DNA from: Candidatus Eremiobacteraceae bacterium
Lineage (GTDB): Bacteria; Vulcanimicrobiota; Vulcanimicrobiia; Eremiobacterales; Eremiobacteraceae
Reading direction: 5' to 3'
Assembly (NCBI GenBank): GCA_035314825.1
Contig: DATFYX010000057.1
Span: forward strand, 1 to 42,336
DNA length: 42,336 nucleotides
The notes beneath the pieces are model-generated. The model had not been told where the DNA came from and did no database searches. It was given only the letters and a program-made list of their open reading frames with translations. The position numbers were made by a program, and so were the translations under genes. This document shows positions 16,066 through 25,418 of this stretch, piece after piece. Each line of letters starts with the position of its first letter. The first letter of the stretch is position 1.

Positions 16066-16700
16066 GGCTTCACCGCCGGCAGCTCGACGACCGCGCGCTT
16101 AAGCGCTTCGTCCGTCTGCTGCGCCGCTTTCTGGTCGGCCTCGAACGCCCGCTCGGCTGCGACGAGCGAGGTCATCTCCGCGATCGGGTCGACGCCGGAC
16201 TCCTCGAGATAGCCCGCGCGGACTGACGCACGCCCGCGTTGCGGTCTTCCAGTTTCGAGGTCGACGATGCGCAGGCGGTCGATGACGCGGCCGTGCGAGA
16301 AGACGCGGCCATCCGCGTGGATGGCAGCGCCAGGCGGAAGGTGTACCGCGCCGAGCGAGCCGAGCACGTGTCTGCCGCGCACGTCGCACAGCGCGCCATC
16401 GGCATCGAGCGACATCCGGCCGTCGCGCGTGTACTCGACGCCGCTCGTGCCCGCTACCGCGAAATAACCGGGACCGACCAGGGCCAGGTCGGTGGGAACG
16501 CCGGTGCGGCGCAGCGCTCCTTGGGCCGGTGCGGCGACCACCGCGTTTTGCATCTGTTCGCCGAAACCGCGTACCACCGATCGCCGTGGACTGTAACCGG
16601 GCGTCTCCGCGTTGGCCAGATTTTCGGCGATGGCGTCGAGGCGGGATGTCTGCGCCTGCATGCCGGCCGCTGCGCTCGCAAGCGCATTAGGAAGTTGCAT
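16062..16700 (-). CDS. flgF: Flagellar basal-body rod protein, FlgF-like
   Basis: A 212-residue flagellar rod/hook family protein with the N-terminal MQAQTSRLDAIAENLANAETPGYSPRR motif, a central DLALVGPGYFAVAGTSGVEYTRDGRMSLDADG block and a C-terminal ESGVDPIAEMTSLVAAERAFEADQKAAQQTDEAL helix. It pairs with the downstream flgG and is shorter, so FlgF (proximal rod) is the most likely assignment; a second FlgG copy is the alternative. ATG 16700 follows GGAGG with six-base spacing. It is the first gene of the overlapping flagellar run; the promoter may lie in the 137 bp upstream, but I see no convincing sigma-28 box. Confidence 0.85.
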   Translation of the reverse strand: MQLPNALASAAAGMQAQTSRLDAIAENLANAETPGYSPRRSVVRGFGEQMQNAVVAAPAQGALRRTGVPTDLALVGPGYFAVAGTSGVEYTRDGRMSLDADGALCDVRGRHVLGSLGAVHLPPGAAIHADGRVFSHGRVIDRLRIVDLETGRPQRGRASVRAGYLEESGVDPIAEMTSLVAAERAFEADQKAAQQTDEALKRAVVELPAVKP

Positions 16701-16819
16701 TGCGTGCCTCCGTCAGGGCCGGCTGCGCGCGAAGCTGCACCGGCTGGAGACACGAAGGCTACGCCGCTCTTATGAGCGTGCGATTATTGAGATGTTGCCG
16801 AAGTGTGAACGGGAGCCGA

Positions 16820-16833
16820 TGCGAGCGCTCGCA
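16820..16833. other. Perfect 14-bp palindrome between the coiled-coil gene and flgF
   Basis: The half-site TGCGAGC is mirrored without a spacer, 4 bp after the coiled-coil gene stop. There is no T-run, so it is more likely a weak hairpin or an operator upstream of the flagellar genes than a terminator. Confidence 0.4.
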
Positions 16834-16837
16834 GATA

Positions 16838-17239
16838 TCAAGCGTCTTGCGGGGTCTCCAGGCCGAGATGGAGCTCGATCTGGTTTAGGCGAAGCTCAAC
16901 GTGATCGAGGCGAAGCTCAACGCGATTGAGGCGAAGCTCGACGCGATCGAGGCGCAGCTCAATGCGGTCCAGGCGCTCATCGATGCGTGCCGCCCAGCGT
17001 TCAAGCCCCGCCATCCGGCTTTCCAGAGCTGTGAGCCGCCCCTCGACGCCTGCGACCCGCACATCAAGCTGCGTGACCCGGTTCTCGAGCCGCGTGAGCC
17101 GTTCGCCGAGCTCGCTTTCGAGGCGAGCGGTCTTGGCGTCGGCCCGTGCGAAGCCGAATTCCATCGCCTCTTTGAGCGTGAGGACGAGATCATAGAGCTC
17201 GCGCGGTGTCGGCTGGTAGTCCGGGGGCATGTAGATCAT
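16838..17239 (-). CDS. Coiled-coil protein with heptad tandem repeats
   Basis: A 133-residue protein of unknown function. The N-terminus (PPDYQPTPRELYDLVLTLKEAMEFGF) is conserved-looking, followed by an uninterrupted coiled coil with heptads from about residue 33. Near the C-terminus five near-identical heptads of the form RLDRVEL (about 90-124) are encoded by 21-bp DNA repeats. Such proteins usually form long helical oligomers, and repeat number can vary between strains. It lies 22 bp after gpmI and upstream of the flagellar genes on the same strand. Start ATG 17239; ATG 17230 is an alternative. I cannot link it to glycolysis or motility from sequence. Confidence 0.75.
   Translation of the reverse strand: MIYMPPDYQPTPRELYDLVLTLKEAMEFGFARADAKTARLESELGERLTRLENRVTQLDVRVAGVEGRLTALESRMAGLERWAARIDERLDRIELRLDRVELRLNRVELRLDHVELRLNQIELHLGLETPQDA
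16868..16972 (-). repeat. Imperfect 21-bp tandem repeat, about five units
   Basis: Units begin at about 16868, 16889, 16910, 16931 and 16952 and share the pattern GCGAAGCTCAACG-GATCGAG on the plus strand. The middle three are most alike. They encode heptads of the coiled-coil protein and keep its reading frame. Confidence 0.85.
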
Positions 17240-17261
17240 GTCACGCGCGACCTGTTCGCAG

Positions 17262-18794
17262 TCAAGGAAGCAGGCTCTTGCCCGTCATCTCCGCCGGTTT
17301 GCGCAGTCCCATCAACGCGCAGATCGTCGGCGCGACGTCGCACAAGCGGCCGCCGGCGTGCAGCGGCCCCGATCCATCGCCGACCAACACGAACGGCACC
17401 GGATTCGCGGTGTGCGCGGTCAGCTCTTTGCCCGTCTTGAGATCGATCTTCTCTTCAGCGTTGCCGTGGTCGGCGGTCACGATGAGCACGCTGCCAGATT
17501 CTAGCACCGCTCTTTCGACCTTGCCGAGGCAATCGTCCACGACGTCGAGCGCGGTGACGATGGGTTCCCATTTGCCGGTGTGCCCGACCATGTCGGGATT
17601 CGCATAATTCATGACGATGAGATCAAACGCACCGGACTTGATCGCGTCCACCGCGGCCTGCGTTATCTCGTTCGCCCGCATCTCGGGCTTATGATCGTAG
17701 GTGCCGACGTCGCGCGCTGACGGTATCAAGATCCGCTCTTCGCCAGGGAACGGCTCCTCCCGCCCGCCGGAGAAGAAGTAGGTGACGTGCGCGTACTTCT
17801 CGGTCTCGGCCAGCCGCAATTGGTGCAGCCCCGCGTCGGCCACCACTTCGCCGAGCGTCCGCTCCTCGAAGATGCGCCCGAACATCACCGGATTGGAGAA
17901 CGAATCGTCGTACAAGGTCATCAGCGCGAAGATGAAGTCGCTGAAATGCGCCACCGGAAATTCGCTGAACGATGGATCCGAGAAGGCGCGGGTCAGTTCG
18001 CGCGCGCGGTCGGGCCGGAAGTTGAAGAAGAGGCAGGCATCGCCGTCGTGGATCAGCGGCGCGGCCTCGCCGATGAGCGTCGGCTTGACGAATTCATCGG
18101 TCTCGCCGCGCGCGTACGCCGCCGCCAGCGCTTCCTCGGCGTTTGCGGCGCTGAACCCGACGCCGCGCACCAGCGCATCGTACGCCACCTGCGTGCGATC
18201 CCAGCGCTTGTCGCGGTCCATCGCGTAATAGCGGCCGCAGATCATCGAGATCGCGCCGTCCTGCATCTGCGCGCATTTGGTCCGCAGCTCTTCGAGATAC
18301 GGCCCCGCGCTCTTTGGCGGGGTGTCGCGACCGTCCAAGAACGCGCACACGCGCGTCCGCACGCCGGCGGTCTTGGCGGCGTCGAGCAACGCCCACAGAT
18401 GTTTCATCGAGGAGTGCACGCCGCCGGGCGACACCAGCCCGAGCAGTTGGAACGTGCCGCCCGTGCGCACGACGTGCTCGAGGCACTGGAGCAGCACCGG
18501 ATTGCGCGCGAAGCTGCCGTCGTCGATCGCCTTGTCGATGCGGGTGATGCTCTGATAGACGACGCGACCGGCGCCGAGATTGAGGTGGCCGACTTCGCTG
18601 TTGCCCTGCTGTCCGTCAGGCAGGCCGACGGCTGCGCCGCCGGCGCCGATCTCGGTGTGGGGATACGCTTCCAGCATCGCCCGATAGTTCGGCATCTTCG
18701 CCGCAGCGATCGCATTGCCGCGCGTCTCGTTTGAGATGCCGAAACCGTCGAGGATGCACAGGACCACGCGCCGCACGGCCTCAGATGCGGGCAT
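17262..18794 (-). CDS. gpmI: 2,3-bisphosphoglycerate-independent phosphoglycerate mutase
   Basis: A 510-residue cytoplasmic enzyme that interconverts 3- and 2-phosphoglycerate using a phosphoserine intermediate and two metal ions. Metal ligand Asp16 is in CILDGFG and the catalytic Ser66 in QQGNSEVGHLNLGAGR. Further motifs are FLDGRDTPPKS, CGRYYAMDRDKRWDR, FFNFRPDRARELTRAF and the late metal-site motifs NYANPDMVGHTG and VTADHGNAE. Length is typical. ATG 18794 overlaps tpiA by 14 bp; GTG 18776 is an alternative. It is the last glycolytic gene of the gap-pgk-tpiA-gpmI run. Confidence 0.97.
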   Translation of the reverse strand: MPASEAVRRVVLCILDGFGISNETRGNAIAAAKMPNYRAMLEAYPHTEIGAGGAAVGLPDGQQGNSEVGHLNLGAGRVVYQSITRIDKAIDDGSFARNPVLLQCLEHVVRTGGTFQLLGLVSPGGVHSSMKHLWALLDAAKTAGVRTRVCAFLDGRDTPPKSAGPYLEELRTKCAQMQDGAISMICGRYYAMDRDKRWDRTQVAYDALVRGVGFSAANAEEALAAAYARGETDEFVKPTLIGEAAPLIHDGDACLFFNFRPDRARELTRAFSDPSFSEFPVAHFSDFIFALMTLYDDSFSNPVMFGRIFEERTLGEVVADAGLHQLRLAETEKYAHVTYFFSGGREEPFPGEERILIPSARDVGTYDHKPEMRANEITQAAVDAIKSGAFDLIVMNYANPDMVGHTGKWEPIVTALDVVDDCLGKVERAVLESGSVLIVTADHGNAEEKIDLKTGKELTAHTANPVPFVLVGDGSGPLHAGGRLCDVAPTICALMGLRKPAEMTGKSLLP

Positions 18795-19548
18795 CGATCC
18801 CCCGCAGCCCGTTCTCGACGAGCTCGGCGAACGACGCCGGATCCAAACTCGCCGAGCCGATCAAGCCGCCATCGATGTCGGGTTGGGCGCACAGCGCTTG
18901 CGCGCTGTCGGCCTTCATCGATCCGCCGTAGACGATGGTCGCGTCGAGCAAGCCGCCGGCGGTCGAGCGTATGAATGCGATGGTGGACTCCGCGTTCTCC
19001 GGCGTGTCGGCGAGGCCCGTCCCGATCGCCCAGACCGGCTCGTAGGCGATCACGACCTCAGCGCGCTGATCGTCGCGCAGATGACCCAACCCGCCCGCGA
19101 TCTGCGCCGCTACGCGTGCGCGCGTCTTGCCCGCGCGATTCTCCTCAAGCGTCTCGCCCACGCACACGATCGGCACGATGTCCGCCGCCAGCAGCGCCGA
19201 GACTTTCTTGGCGACCGTCTCATCCGTGTCGCCGAACATGCGCCGCCTCTCCGAATGGCCGACGATGCAGTAGTCGACGCCCTCGCCGGCGAGCATCGCC
19301 GGGCTGATCTCGCCCGTATACGCTCCTTCGTTTTCCCAGAACACGTCTTGGGCGCCGATCTCGACGTACGTCTGCGCGATGAGCAGCTCTTCGTGCAGCG
19401 GCACGAGATCGATGAACGGCGCGCACAGCACGACGGCAGCGCGCTCGCGGAACCTCTCCGCCAGCGGCACGAACGCGTTGGCATAGTCGCGCGTCTGCGC
19501 CGGCGTCTTGAACATCTTCCAATTGGCCGCGAACAGCGGCTGTCTCAT
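18781..19548 (-). CDS. tpiA: Triosephosphate isomerase
   Basis: A 255-residue TIM-barrel enzyme converting dihydroxyacetone phosphate to glyceraldehyde 3-phosphate. Visible catalytic elements are the FAANWKM lysine (about 11), the electrophilic histidine in IVGHSERR, the base glutamate in AYEPVWAIGTG, and the phosphate-binding YGGSMK and GGLIGSASLD loops. ATG 19548 overlaps the pgk stop (ATGA), so translation is coupled. Normal length and no odd features. Confidence 0.97.
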   Translation of the reverse strand: MRQPLFAANWKMFKTPAQTRDYANAFVPLAERFRERAAVVLCAPFIDLVPLHEELLIAQTYVEIGAQDVFWENEGAYTGEISPAMLAGEGVDYCIVGHSERRRMFGDTDETVAKKVSALLAADIVPIVCVGETLEENRAGKTRARVAAQIAGGLGHLRDDQRAEVVIAYEPVWAIGTGLADTPENAESTIAFIRSTAGGLLDATIVYGGSMKADSAQALCAQPDIDGGLIGSASLDPASFAELVENGLRGIDARI

Positions 19549-20731
19549 GCGCTCGCGGCGCTGCGCAGCGCAGCGACTCCGGGCAGTTCCTTTCCCTCTA
19601 GGTATTCAAGCGTCGCGCCGCCGCCGGTGGAGATGTGCGTCATCTTGTCGGCGAAGCCGAGCTTGTGCGCAGCCGCGGCCGTATCGCCGCCGCCCACGAC
19701 GGACATCGCGCCCGAATCCGCGATCGCTTGGCCCACCGCTTCGGTGCCCGCTGCGAACGCGTCCATCTCGAACACGCCCATCGGGCCGTTCCACAGTATC
19801 GTCTTGGCGTCGAGGATGACGCCGGCGAACTTCTCGGCGGTCGTCGGACCGATGTCGAGGATCATCTCCTCAGGGAGTATCTGATCGACATCCGCGAAGC
19901 GGCTCTGCGCGTCCGGTTTGAGCTCCTTTGCCACCACCGCGTCCTCGGGCAGCAGCACTTCGACGCGCGTGGCCTCGGCGTCGATCTGCTCGCGGATCTT
20001 CTTAGCGGGTCCGAGGTCCGCGTCGCGCAGCGACGTGCCGACGTCGAAGCCCTCGGCTGCGAGCAGCGTGTTGGCCATGCCGCCGCCGATGAGGATCGCG
20101 TCGCAGATCTGCATGAGCCGCGTGATGACCCCGATCTTGTCGGACACCTTGGCGCCGCCGAGCACCGCCACGAAGGGCCGGCGAGGCCGCTCCAAGACCT
20201 CGTCGAGCACGTCGAGCTCGCGCTCGAGCAACGGGCCCATATAAGAAGGAAGGTAGCGGGTCACGCCGACCGTGGAGGCGTGCGCGCGGTGCGCGGTGCC
20301 GAACGCGTCGTTGACATACACATCGCCCAACGCGGCGAGCCGCCGCGCGAACTCAGGATCGTTCGCCTCTTCCTCGGGATGGAAGCGCAGGTTCTCGAGC
20401 AGCAGCACATCGCCGTCCGCCAGCGCGTCGACCGCCGCCTGGGCAGCCGGCCCGACGCAATCCGGAGCGGTCTTCACGGGCGCGCCAAGCGCGCTCGACA
20501 GGGCCGCGGCGACCGGCGCCATGCGCAGCGAGTCGACGACCTTGCCGTCGGGGCGGCCCAAGTGCGACATCACGATCACGCGCGCGCCGCGCTGCGTGAG
20601 ATTGCGCAAGGTCGGAACCGCGGCACGGATGCGCGTGTCGTCGGCGACCGCGCCGTCCGCAAGCGGCACGTTGAGGTCTTCACGCACGAGCACGCGTTTG
20701 CCGCGGACGTCGAGCTCGGCGATGCCCTTGG

Positions 20732-20735
<4 letters not shown>
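19545..20735 (-). CDS. pgk: Phosphoglycerate kinase
   Basis: A 396-residue enzyme making ATP from 1,3-bisphosphoglycerate. The family N-terminus is seen as [14 protein letters not shown], followed by [76 protein letters not shown] and the C-terminal [13 protein letters not shown] with [16 protein letters not shown] chose GTG 20735, which overlaps the gap stop (GTGA) and starts at the family N-terminus. A longer frame to 20804 would run into gap and adds an unrelated Arg/Gly-rich leader. Confidence 0.97.
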
Positions 20736-21754
<1,019 letters not shown>

Positions 21755-21762
21755 GGACGTGC

Positions 21763-21769
21763 CCTCCTT
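21763..21769 (-). promoter_or_regulatory. Shine-Dalgarno sequence for the TTG start of gap
   Basis: Read on the minus strand, AAGGAGG lies eight bases before TTG 21754 and decides this start. Confidence 0.75.
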
Positions 21770-21783
21770 AGATGTGGGGCCTC

Positions 21784-21789
21784 AATATA
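21784..21789 (-). promoter_or_regulatory. Possible -10 box upstream of gap
   Basis: Minus-strand TATATT lies in the only AT-rich spot of the 84-bp gap between whiA and gap, about 30 bp before the start codon. I find no good -35 match at the usual spacing, so this is tentative. It would give gap its own promoter in addition to read-through from whiA. Confidence 0.3.
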
Positions 21790-21838
21790 CGGATTGTGAA
21801 GGGCCGCGCCCTCCGGCGTCGTGCGTGCGGCGGTCGGA

Positions 21839-22678
21839 TTATCCGACCGAAGTAGCCATCCGTTCGATCTCGCGCAGGCGGTACGCCATCGCGGCTTTGC
21901 TGACCGGCGGCTTGGCGCGAGCTGCCAACTGCGCCAAGGTGAGATCGGGGTGCGCGATGCGCAGCCGGGCAGCTTCGCGCAATGCGCTGCTCAAGCGCGA
22001 CACGCGAGCGGGCTGCACGACGAACAGCGCCGCCTCGCGCTGGCGCACGCTGGTCGTGGCGGCGCGCGAAGCGTTGGCGGCTTCGCTGTTGACGCGCCGG
22101 CGCGTGACGTTTTTCGTATAGCGAAGCGCGAGCAGATCGTCGAGCGCGAGCATGGCGCGCGTCGCGCCCATCTGTCCCAGCAGTTCGGCGACGGCCGCCG
22201 CCCCTTTGACGTAGACGATCGGCCGGCCGCGACGGCGCGACACGCCCGCATCGATCCCCACCGCCGCCAACCCGAGCGCCAGCGCCCGTGCTGCATCGTC
22301 ATCGGGCAAGACGAACTCCAAGTGGTAGCCGCGATGCGGATCTGCGACGGAACCGCAGGCGAGGAATGCCGCCCGCAGCCACGCGCGCCTGCAGCACGTG
22401 CGCGCCGGCACGCGAGCACGGGTTACCGTCGTGCCGCCCGCCACCTCGAGCGCGCTGCGGCCGAAGCGGCGGCCTGCCGGTCTGGCCGGTGCGACTTCGA
22501 TGCCGGCGAGCTTGGCCGCGCGCAGCGTCGCGCGCACGACCGCGGCGCGGTCGGTCGAGACGATGTGCGACGGAGCGCCGCCTGAAAACGCGGCGAGCGC
22601 GCGCACGAACGTCGCCGGGCAGCATTCGCGTTCGAAGGCGACGGCGGCGACCTCGTCCTTGGCGTCCGTCGAGAACAC
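21839..22678 (-). CDS. whiA: DNA-binding regulator WhiA
   Basis: A 279-residue protein of the WhiA family, which joins a degenerate LAGLIDADG homing-endonuclease fold to a C-terminal helix-turn-helix. In Streptomyces WhiA controls sporulation-division genes; in Bacillus it affects division and chromosome segregation. Here the N-terminal FSTDAKDEVA motif, the AWLRAAFLACGSVADPHRGYHLEF repeat motif, the NVTRRRVNSEAANASRAA element and the C-terminal HPDLTLAQLAARAKPPVSKAAMAYRLREIE helix-turn-helix are visible. I chose GTG 22678 because WhiA proteins start at this motif; GTG 22714 would add 12 residues and overlap the upstream gene. WhiA next to gap-pgk-tpiA is a layout known from Actinobacteria. 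Confidence 0.88.
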   Translation of the reverse strand: MFSTDAKDEVAAVAFERECCPATFVRALAAFSGGAPSHIVSTDRAAVVRATLRAAKLAGIEVAPARPAGRRFGRSALEVAGGTTVTRARVPARTCCRRAWLRAAFLACGSVADPHRGYHLEFVLPDDDAARALALGLAAVGIDAGVSRRRGRPIVYVKGAAAVAELLGQMGATRAMLALDDLLALRYTKNVTRRRVNSEAANASRAATTSVRQREAALFVVQPARVSRLSSALREAARLRIAHPDLTLAQLAARAKPPVSKAAMAYRLREIERMATSVG

Positions 22679-22686
22679 GGCTGGTG

Positions 22687-23847
22687 TCAGAGCGCCGCTG
22701 ACGAGGGCGCGCACACCTGTGCGTATTGCTCCTCGAGCTTGTCGGTGAGCGCTTCGAGCGAATACGGCCGCGCGACGTTCTTGGCCGACGCGATGCGTCG
22801 CGCGCGTTCGTCTTCGCCGGCGCGCACCAGTGCGACCAGCGCGTCACCGAGCTCGCCGGCGCGCTCGGGCGCCAGCAGCCCGGACTCGCCCGCGACCACT
22901 TCGCGCGACACCGGACAATCGACCGCGGCCACCGGCACGCCGTGCGTCATCGCTTCGAGCAGCACCAAACCCTGGGTCTCGGTCGTCGACGCGAAGATGA
23001 ACGCATCGGCTGCCGCGTAATAGGCTCCCAGCTCGCGCTGGTCGAGCGCGCCGGTGAAGCGGATGCGCGGCGACGACGCCAGCCCGTTCGCATGGCGGCG
23101 CAGCGCTTCTTCATGCGGGCCGGAACCCACGACGATGAGCCGCAGGTCGGGGATACGCCGCGCTGCGACGTCAAAGGCGTCGAGCACCAGATCGACGTTC
23201 TTCTCCTTGCCGAGCCGGCCGACGAACAGCGCGATCGGCCCGCCGCCGGCGCGGATGCGCGGCGCGTCCGCGACGCTCAACTCGAACACGGAGACGTCGA
23301 CGCCGCTGGGCAGCACGACCACCGAGCGATCGACGCCGTAGGTCGCCAGCAGTTCGCGTATCCCATGCGTCGGCGCGATGACGCGCGTGGCGCGGTTGCA
23401 GAACTCGCGCGACACCCAGACGGCTTGCGAGCGCGTGAAGCCGGGATCGACGGGCACGTAGTGCGCGTACTCGGTCCACAGCGTGTGATAGGTGAAGACC
23501 AGCGGCATGCGGCGGACCTGCGCCAGATACGCGCCCAGGCAGCCGATGAAGAACATCGAGTGCACGTGGATCACGTCGAACGGCATGCGCGGCAGCGTCG
23601 CGAGCAGTTTGGCCGGCAGCGGAAACGCCATGCGGAACTGCGGATAGAAGGGGAAGGGCGACGATCGCAGGCGGAACACGTCCGGATCGTCGTCGACCGC
23701 GCTTTCGTGCGACGGCGCGATGACGATCACGCGATGGCCGCGGCGGCGCAGCTCGCGCGTCGAGCTCACCAGCGAGGTGACGACGCCGTTGATCTCTGGC
23801 AGGTACGAGTCGGCGAACATGCCGATCGTGAGGCGGTCGCTCGGCAA
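22687..23847 (-). CDS. Glycosyltransferase family 4
   Basis: A 386-residue GT-B fold glycosyltransferase, probably cytoplasmic and membrane-peripheral. The N-terminal domain starts DSYLPEINGVVTSLVSSTRELRRRGHRV, a motif common in GT4 enzymes that make glycolipids or mannosides. The donor domain contains FVGRLGKEKNVDLVLDAF and the EX7E-type motif region FASTTETQGLVLLEAMTHGVPVAAVDCP. The donor and acceptor are not readable, but the N-terminal motif recalls diacylglycerol and phosphatidylinositol glycosyltransferases. The start is uncertain: TTG 23847 is very close to GAGGAG, and ATG 23820 lacks a ribosome site. It lies between rqcP and whiA on one strand. Confidence 0.87.
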   Translation of the reverse strand: MPSDRLTIGMFADSYLPEINGVVTSLVSSTRELRRRGHRVIVIAPSHESAVDDDPDVFRLRSSPFPFYPQFRMAFPLPAKLLATLPRMPFDVIHVHSMFFIGCLGAYLAQVRRMPLVFTYHTLWTEYAHYVPVDPGFTRSQAVWVSREFCNRATRVIAPTHGIRELLATYGVDRSVVVLPSGVDVSVFELSVADAPRIRAGGGPIALFVGRLGKEKNVDLVLDAFDVAARRIPDLRLIVVGSGPHEEALRRHANGLASSPRIRFTGALDQRELGAYYAAADAFIFASTTETQGLVLLEAMTHGVPVAAVDCPVSREVVAGESGLLAPERAGELGDALVALVRAGEDERARRIASAKNVARPYSLEALTDKLEEQYAQVCAPSSAAL

Positions 23848-23854
23848 GGCTCCT

Positions 23855-24115
23855 CTACGCCGTTCGGCGTTCTTCGAGCACGCTATACAGCGATTCGGGT
23901 TTCACGCGCGCACCGGGCCGCTCCGGCAACGACAGCACGCGGACGCGGAGGTCGCGCGACGCGTAGTGGATGAGCAGTTCGTCTCCCACCTTCACCGGAT
24001 GCGACGGTTTTACCGCTCGCCCGTCCAGCTCGATGCGGCCCGCGTCGAGCGCCTCCTTGGCCTCGGTGCGGCGCTTGGCCAGGCGCGAGACCTTAAGGAA
24101 CTTGTCCAGTCTCAT
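23855..24115 (-). CDS. rqcP: S4-domain ribosome quality-control factor RqcP
   Basis: An 86-residue small S4 RNA-binding protein (MRLDKFLKVSRLAKRRTEAKEALDAGRI, then VKVGDELLIHY). The match to Bacillus YabO/RqcP is strong over the whole length. RqcP binds stalled 50S subunits with RqcH and helps tag nascent chains with alanine. In Bacillus yabO follows yabN (mazG); here it overlaps the end of mazG by 23 bp in the same order. HslR-type heat-shock S4 proteins are the alternative, but the context favours RqcP. No rqcH is visible in the window. Confidence 0.88.
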   Translation of the reverse strand: MRLDKFLKVSRLAKRRTEAKEALDAGRIELDGRAVKPSHPVKVGDELLIHYASRDLRVRVLSLPERPGARVKPESLYSVLEERRTA

Positions 24116-25286
24116 GGTCCTTGGCGCGCTTCCACAGCACGTCGAGGTCTTCGAGGCTGCGCCCGGCCAGCGCGGTCGCGCCGCCGCCGGCCATGCGCTC
24201 CATCGCGGCGAAGCGCTCGCGGAATTTCACATTGGCGAAGCGCAGCGCGGCTTCGGCGTCGACGCCTAGGCGGCGCGAGAGATTGACCAAAGTGAAAAAG
24301 ACGTCGCCGAGCTCCTCGCGGACGTGCGCCCGTTCGCCGCTCTTCACCGCGCTGCGCAGCTCGCGCATCTCCTCGTCGACTTTTTCGACGACGCCGTCGG
24401 TCTTGGGCCAATCGAAGTTGACCGTCGCGGCTTTTTCCTGCAGCCGCTGCGCACCGAGCAACGAGGGCAGGCTCTTGGGGATGCCGTCGAGCAGCGATTC
24501 GCGATGCTTGTGGCCCGCCTCGGTCGTCTTGATGAGCTCCCACGACTTCATCTGCTCCTGCGACGTCGAGATGCTCGCGTCGCCGAACACGTGCGGGTGG
24601 CGGCGGATCATCTTGTCGGCCAGCGCGTCGATGACGTCGGCGACGCTGAACTGACCCTTCTCGGCGGCGATCTGCGAATGGAAGACGATCTGCAGCAGCA
24701 GATCGCCGAGCTCACCGCACAGCTTTTTGGGATCGGCTTCGTCCACGGCCTCGACGACCTCGTGCGCCTCTTCGATCAGATACGGGAGCAGCGTCTGATG
24801 GGTCTGTTCGCGATCCCACGGGCAGCACGCGCGCAGGCGCGTCATGATCTCGACCAGTTCTTCCCATGAATGATGCACCGCGACCGGCGGCAGCGGCAGC
24901 AGCGGCGCCGCCGTGGCCGCTTGGAGCGAGGCGCGCGGCATGCCGGGCACGAGCTCGACGTCTATCTTGGCATCTTCGAGCGCGCGCAGCACGTGCGGCA
25001 GGCCGGGGAAGTCCAGCATCGGATGGCCGGGGACGCCGAGCGCCGCATCGCCGCCGCGCGCGAACGCGACGAGCGCCTCGACGGCGGCGGGCACGCCGCG
25101 CAGCAACGCCGCGCCTTCGAACGGCGCGCGCTCGACGTTGACGCCTTTGGAGCGCAGAAACTCGCTGACCGATGCGGGGGCGGCACAGACCGCGGTTCGC
25201 GGGGCGGCTTGCAGGCGCTCGAGCGCGCCCAGCGTGAGAAGGGAGCTATCGCTCGGCCCAAGGCCGACGATGGCTAGCGTGGGCAT
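24093..25286 (-). CDS. mazG: MazG nucleotide pyrophosphohydrolase with shortened methylase-like N-domain (YabN-like)
   Basis: A 397-residue protein. The C-terminal two-thirds is a tandem MazG: first repeat around EELVEIMTRLRACCPWDREQTHQTLLPYLIEEAHEVVEAVDE and GELGDLLLQIVFHSQIA, second repeat around VDEEMRELRSAV and REELGDVFFTLVNLSRRLG. It hydrolyses (d)NTPs to monophosphates and limits damaged nucleotides. The N-terminus (about 1-125) begins like the tetrapyrrole methylase domain of YabN (VGLGPSDSSLLTLGALERL, GVPGHPMLDFPGL). It stops after roughly the first half-domain, so it probably lacks methyltransferase activity. ATG 25286. It follows a terminator after prsA, and rqcP follows with a short overlap. 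Confidence 0.92.
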   Translation of the reverse strand: MPTLAIVGLGPSDSSLLTLGALERLQAAPRTAVCAAPASVSEFLRSKGVNVERAPFEGAALLRGVPAAVEALVAFARGGDAALGVPGHPMLDFPGLPHVLRALEDAKIDVELVPGMPRASLQAATAAPLLPLPPVAVHHSWEELVEIMTRLRACCPWDREQTHQTLLPYLIEEAHEVVEAVDEADPKKLCGELGDLLLQIVFHSQIAAEKGQFSVADVIDALADKMIRRHPHVFGDASISTSQEQMKSWELIKTTEAGHKHRESLLDGIPKSLPSLLGAQRLQEKAATVNFDWPKTDGVVEKVDEEMRELRSAVKSGERAHVREELGDVFFTLVNLSRRLGVDAEAALRFANVKFRERFAAMERMAGGGATALAGRSLEDLDVLWKRAKDHETGQVP

Positions 25287-25352
25287 GGAACCAAAAGTTT
25301 GGCGGCGCTTGCGGCAGGGCCTCTAGTGCGCCAGCCGTTCTCTTTAAAGAAG

Positions 25353-25376
25353 AGGCGCGGGCATCTGCCCGCGCCT
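25353..25376 (-). terminator. Hairpin terminator after the prsA-like gene
   Basis: A perfect inverted repeat with 11-bp arms (AGGCGCGGGCA and its complement) and a two-base spacer lies 43 bp after the prsA stop. On the minus strand it is followed by CTTCTTT, a weak T-rich tail. It probably ends the mfd-prsA transcript before mazG. The rest of the 132-bp gap holds nothing else I can name. Confidence 0.75.
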
Positions 25377-25418
25377 TGAGTCGTTGCGCCGTCGCTTCTG
25401 GAAGTTGCGCTGCGAGCG

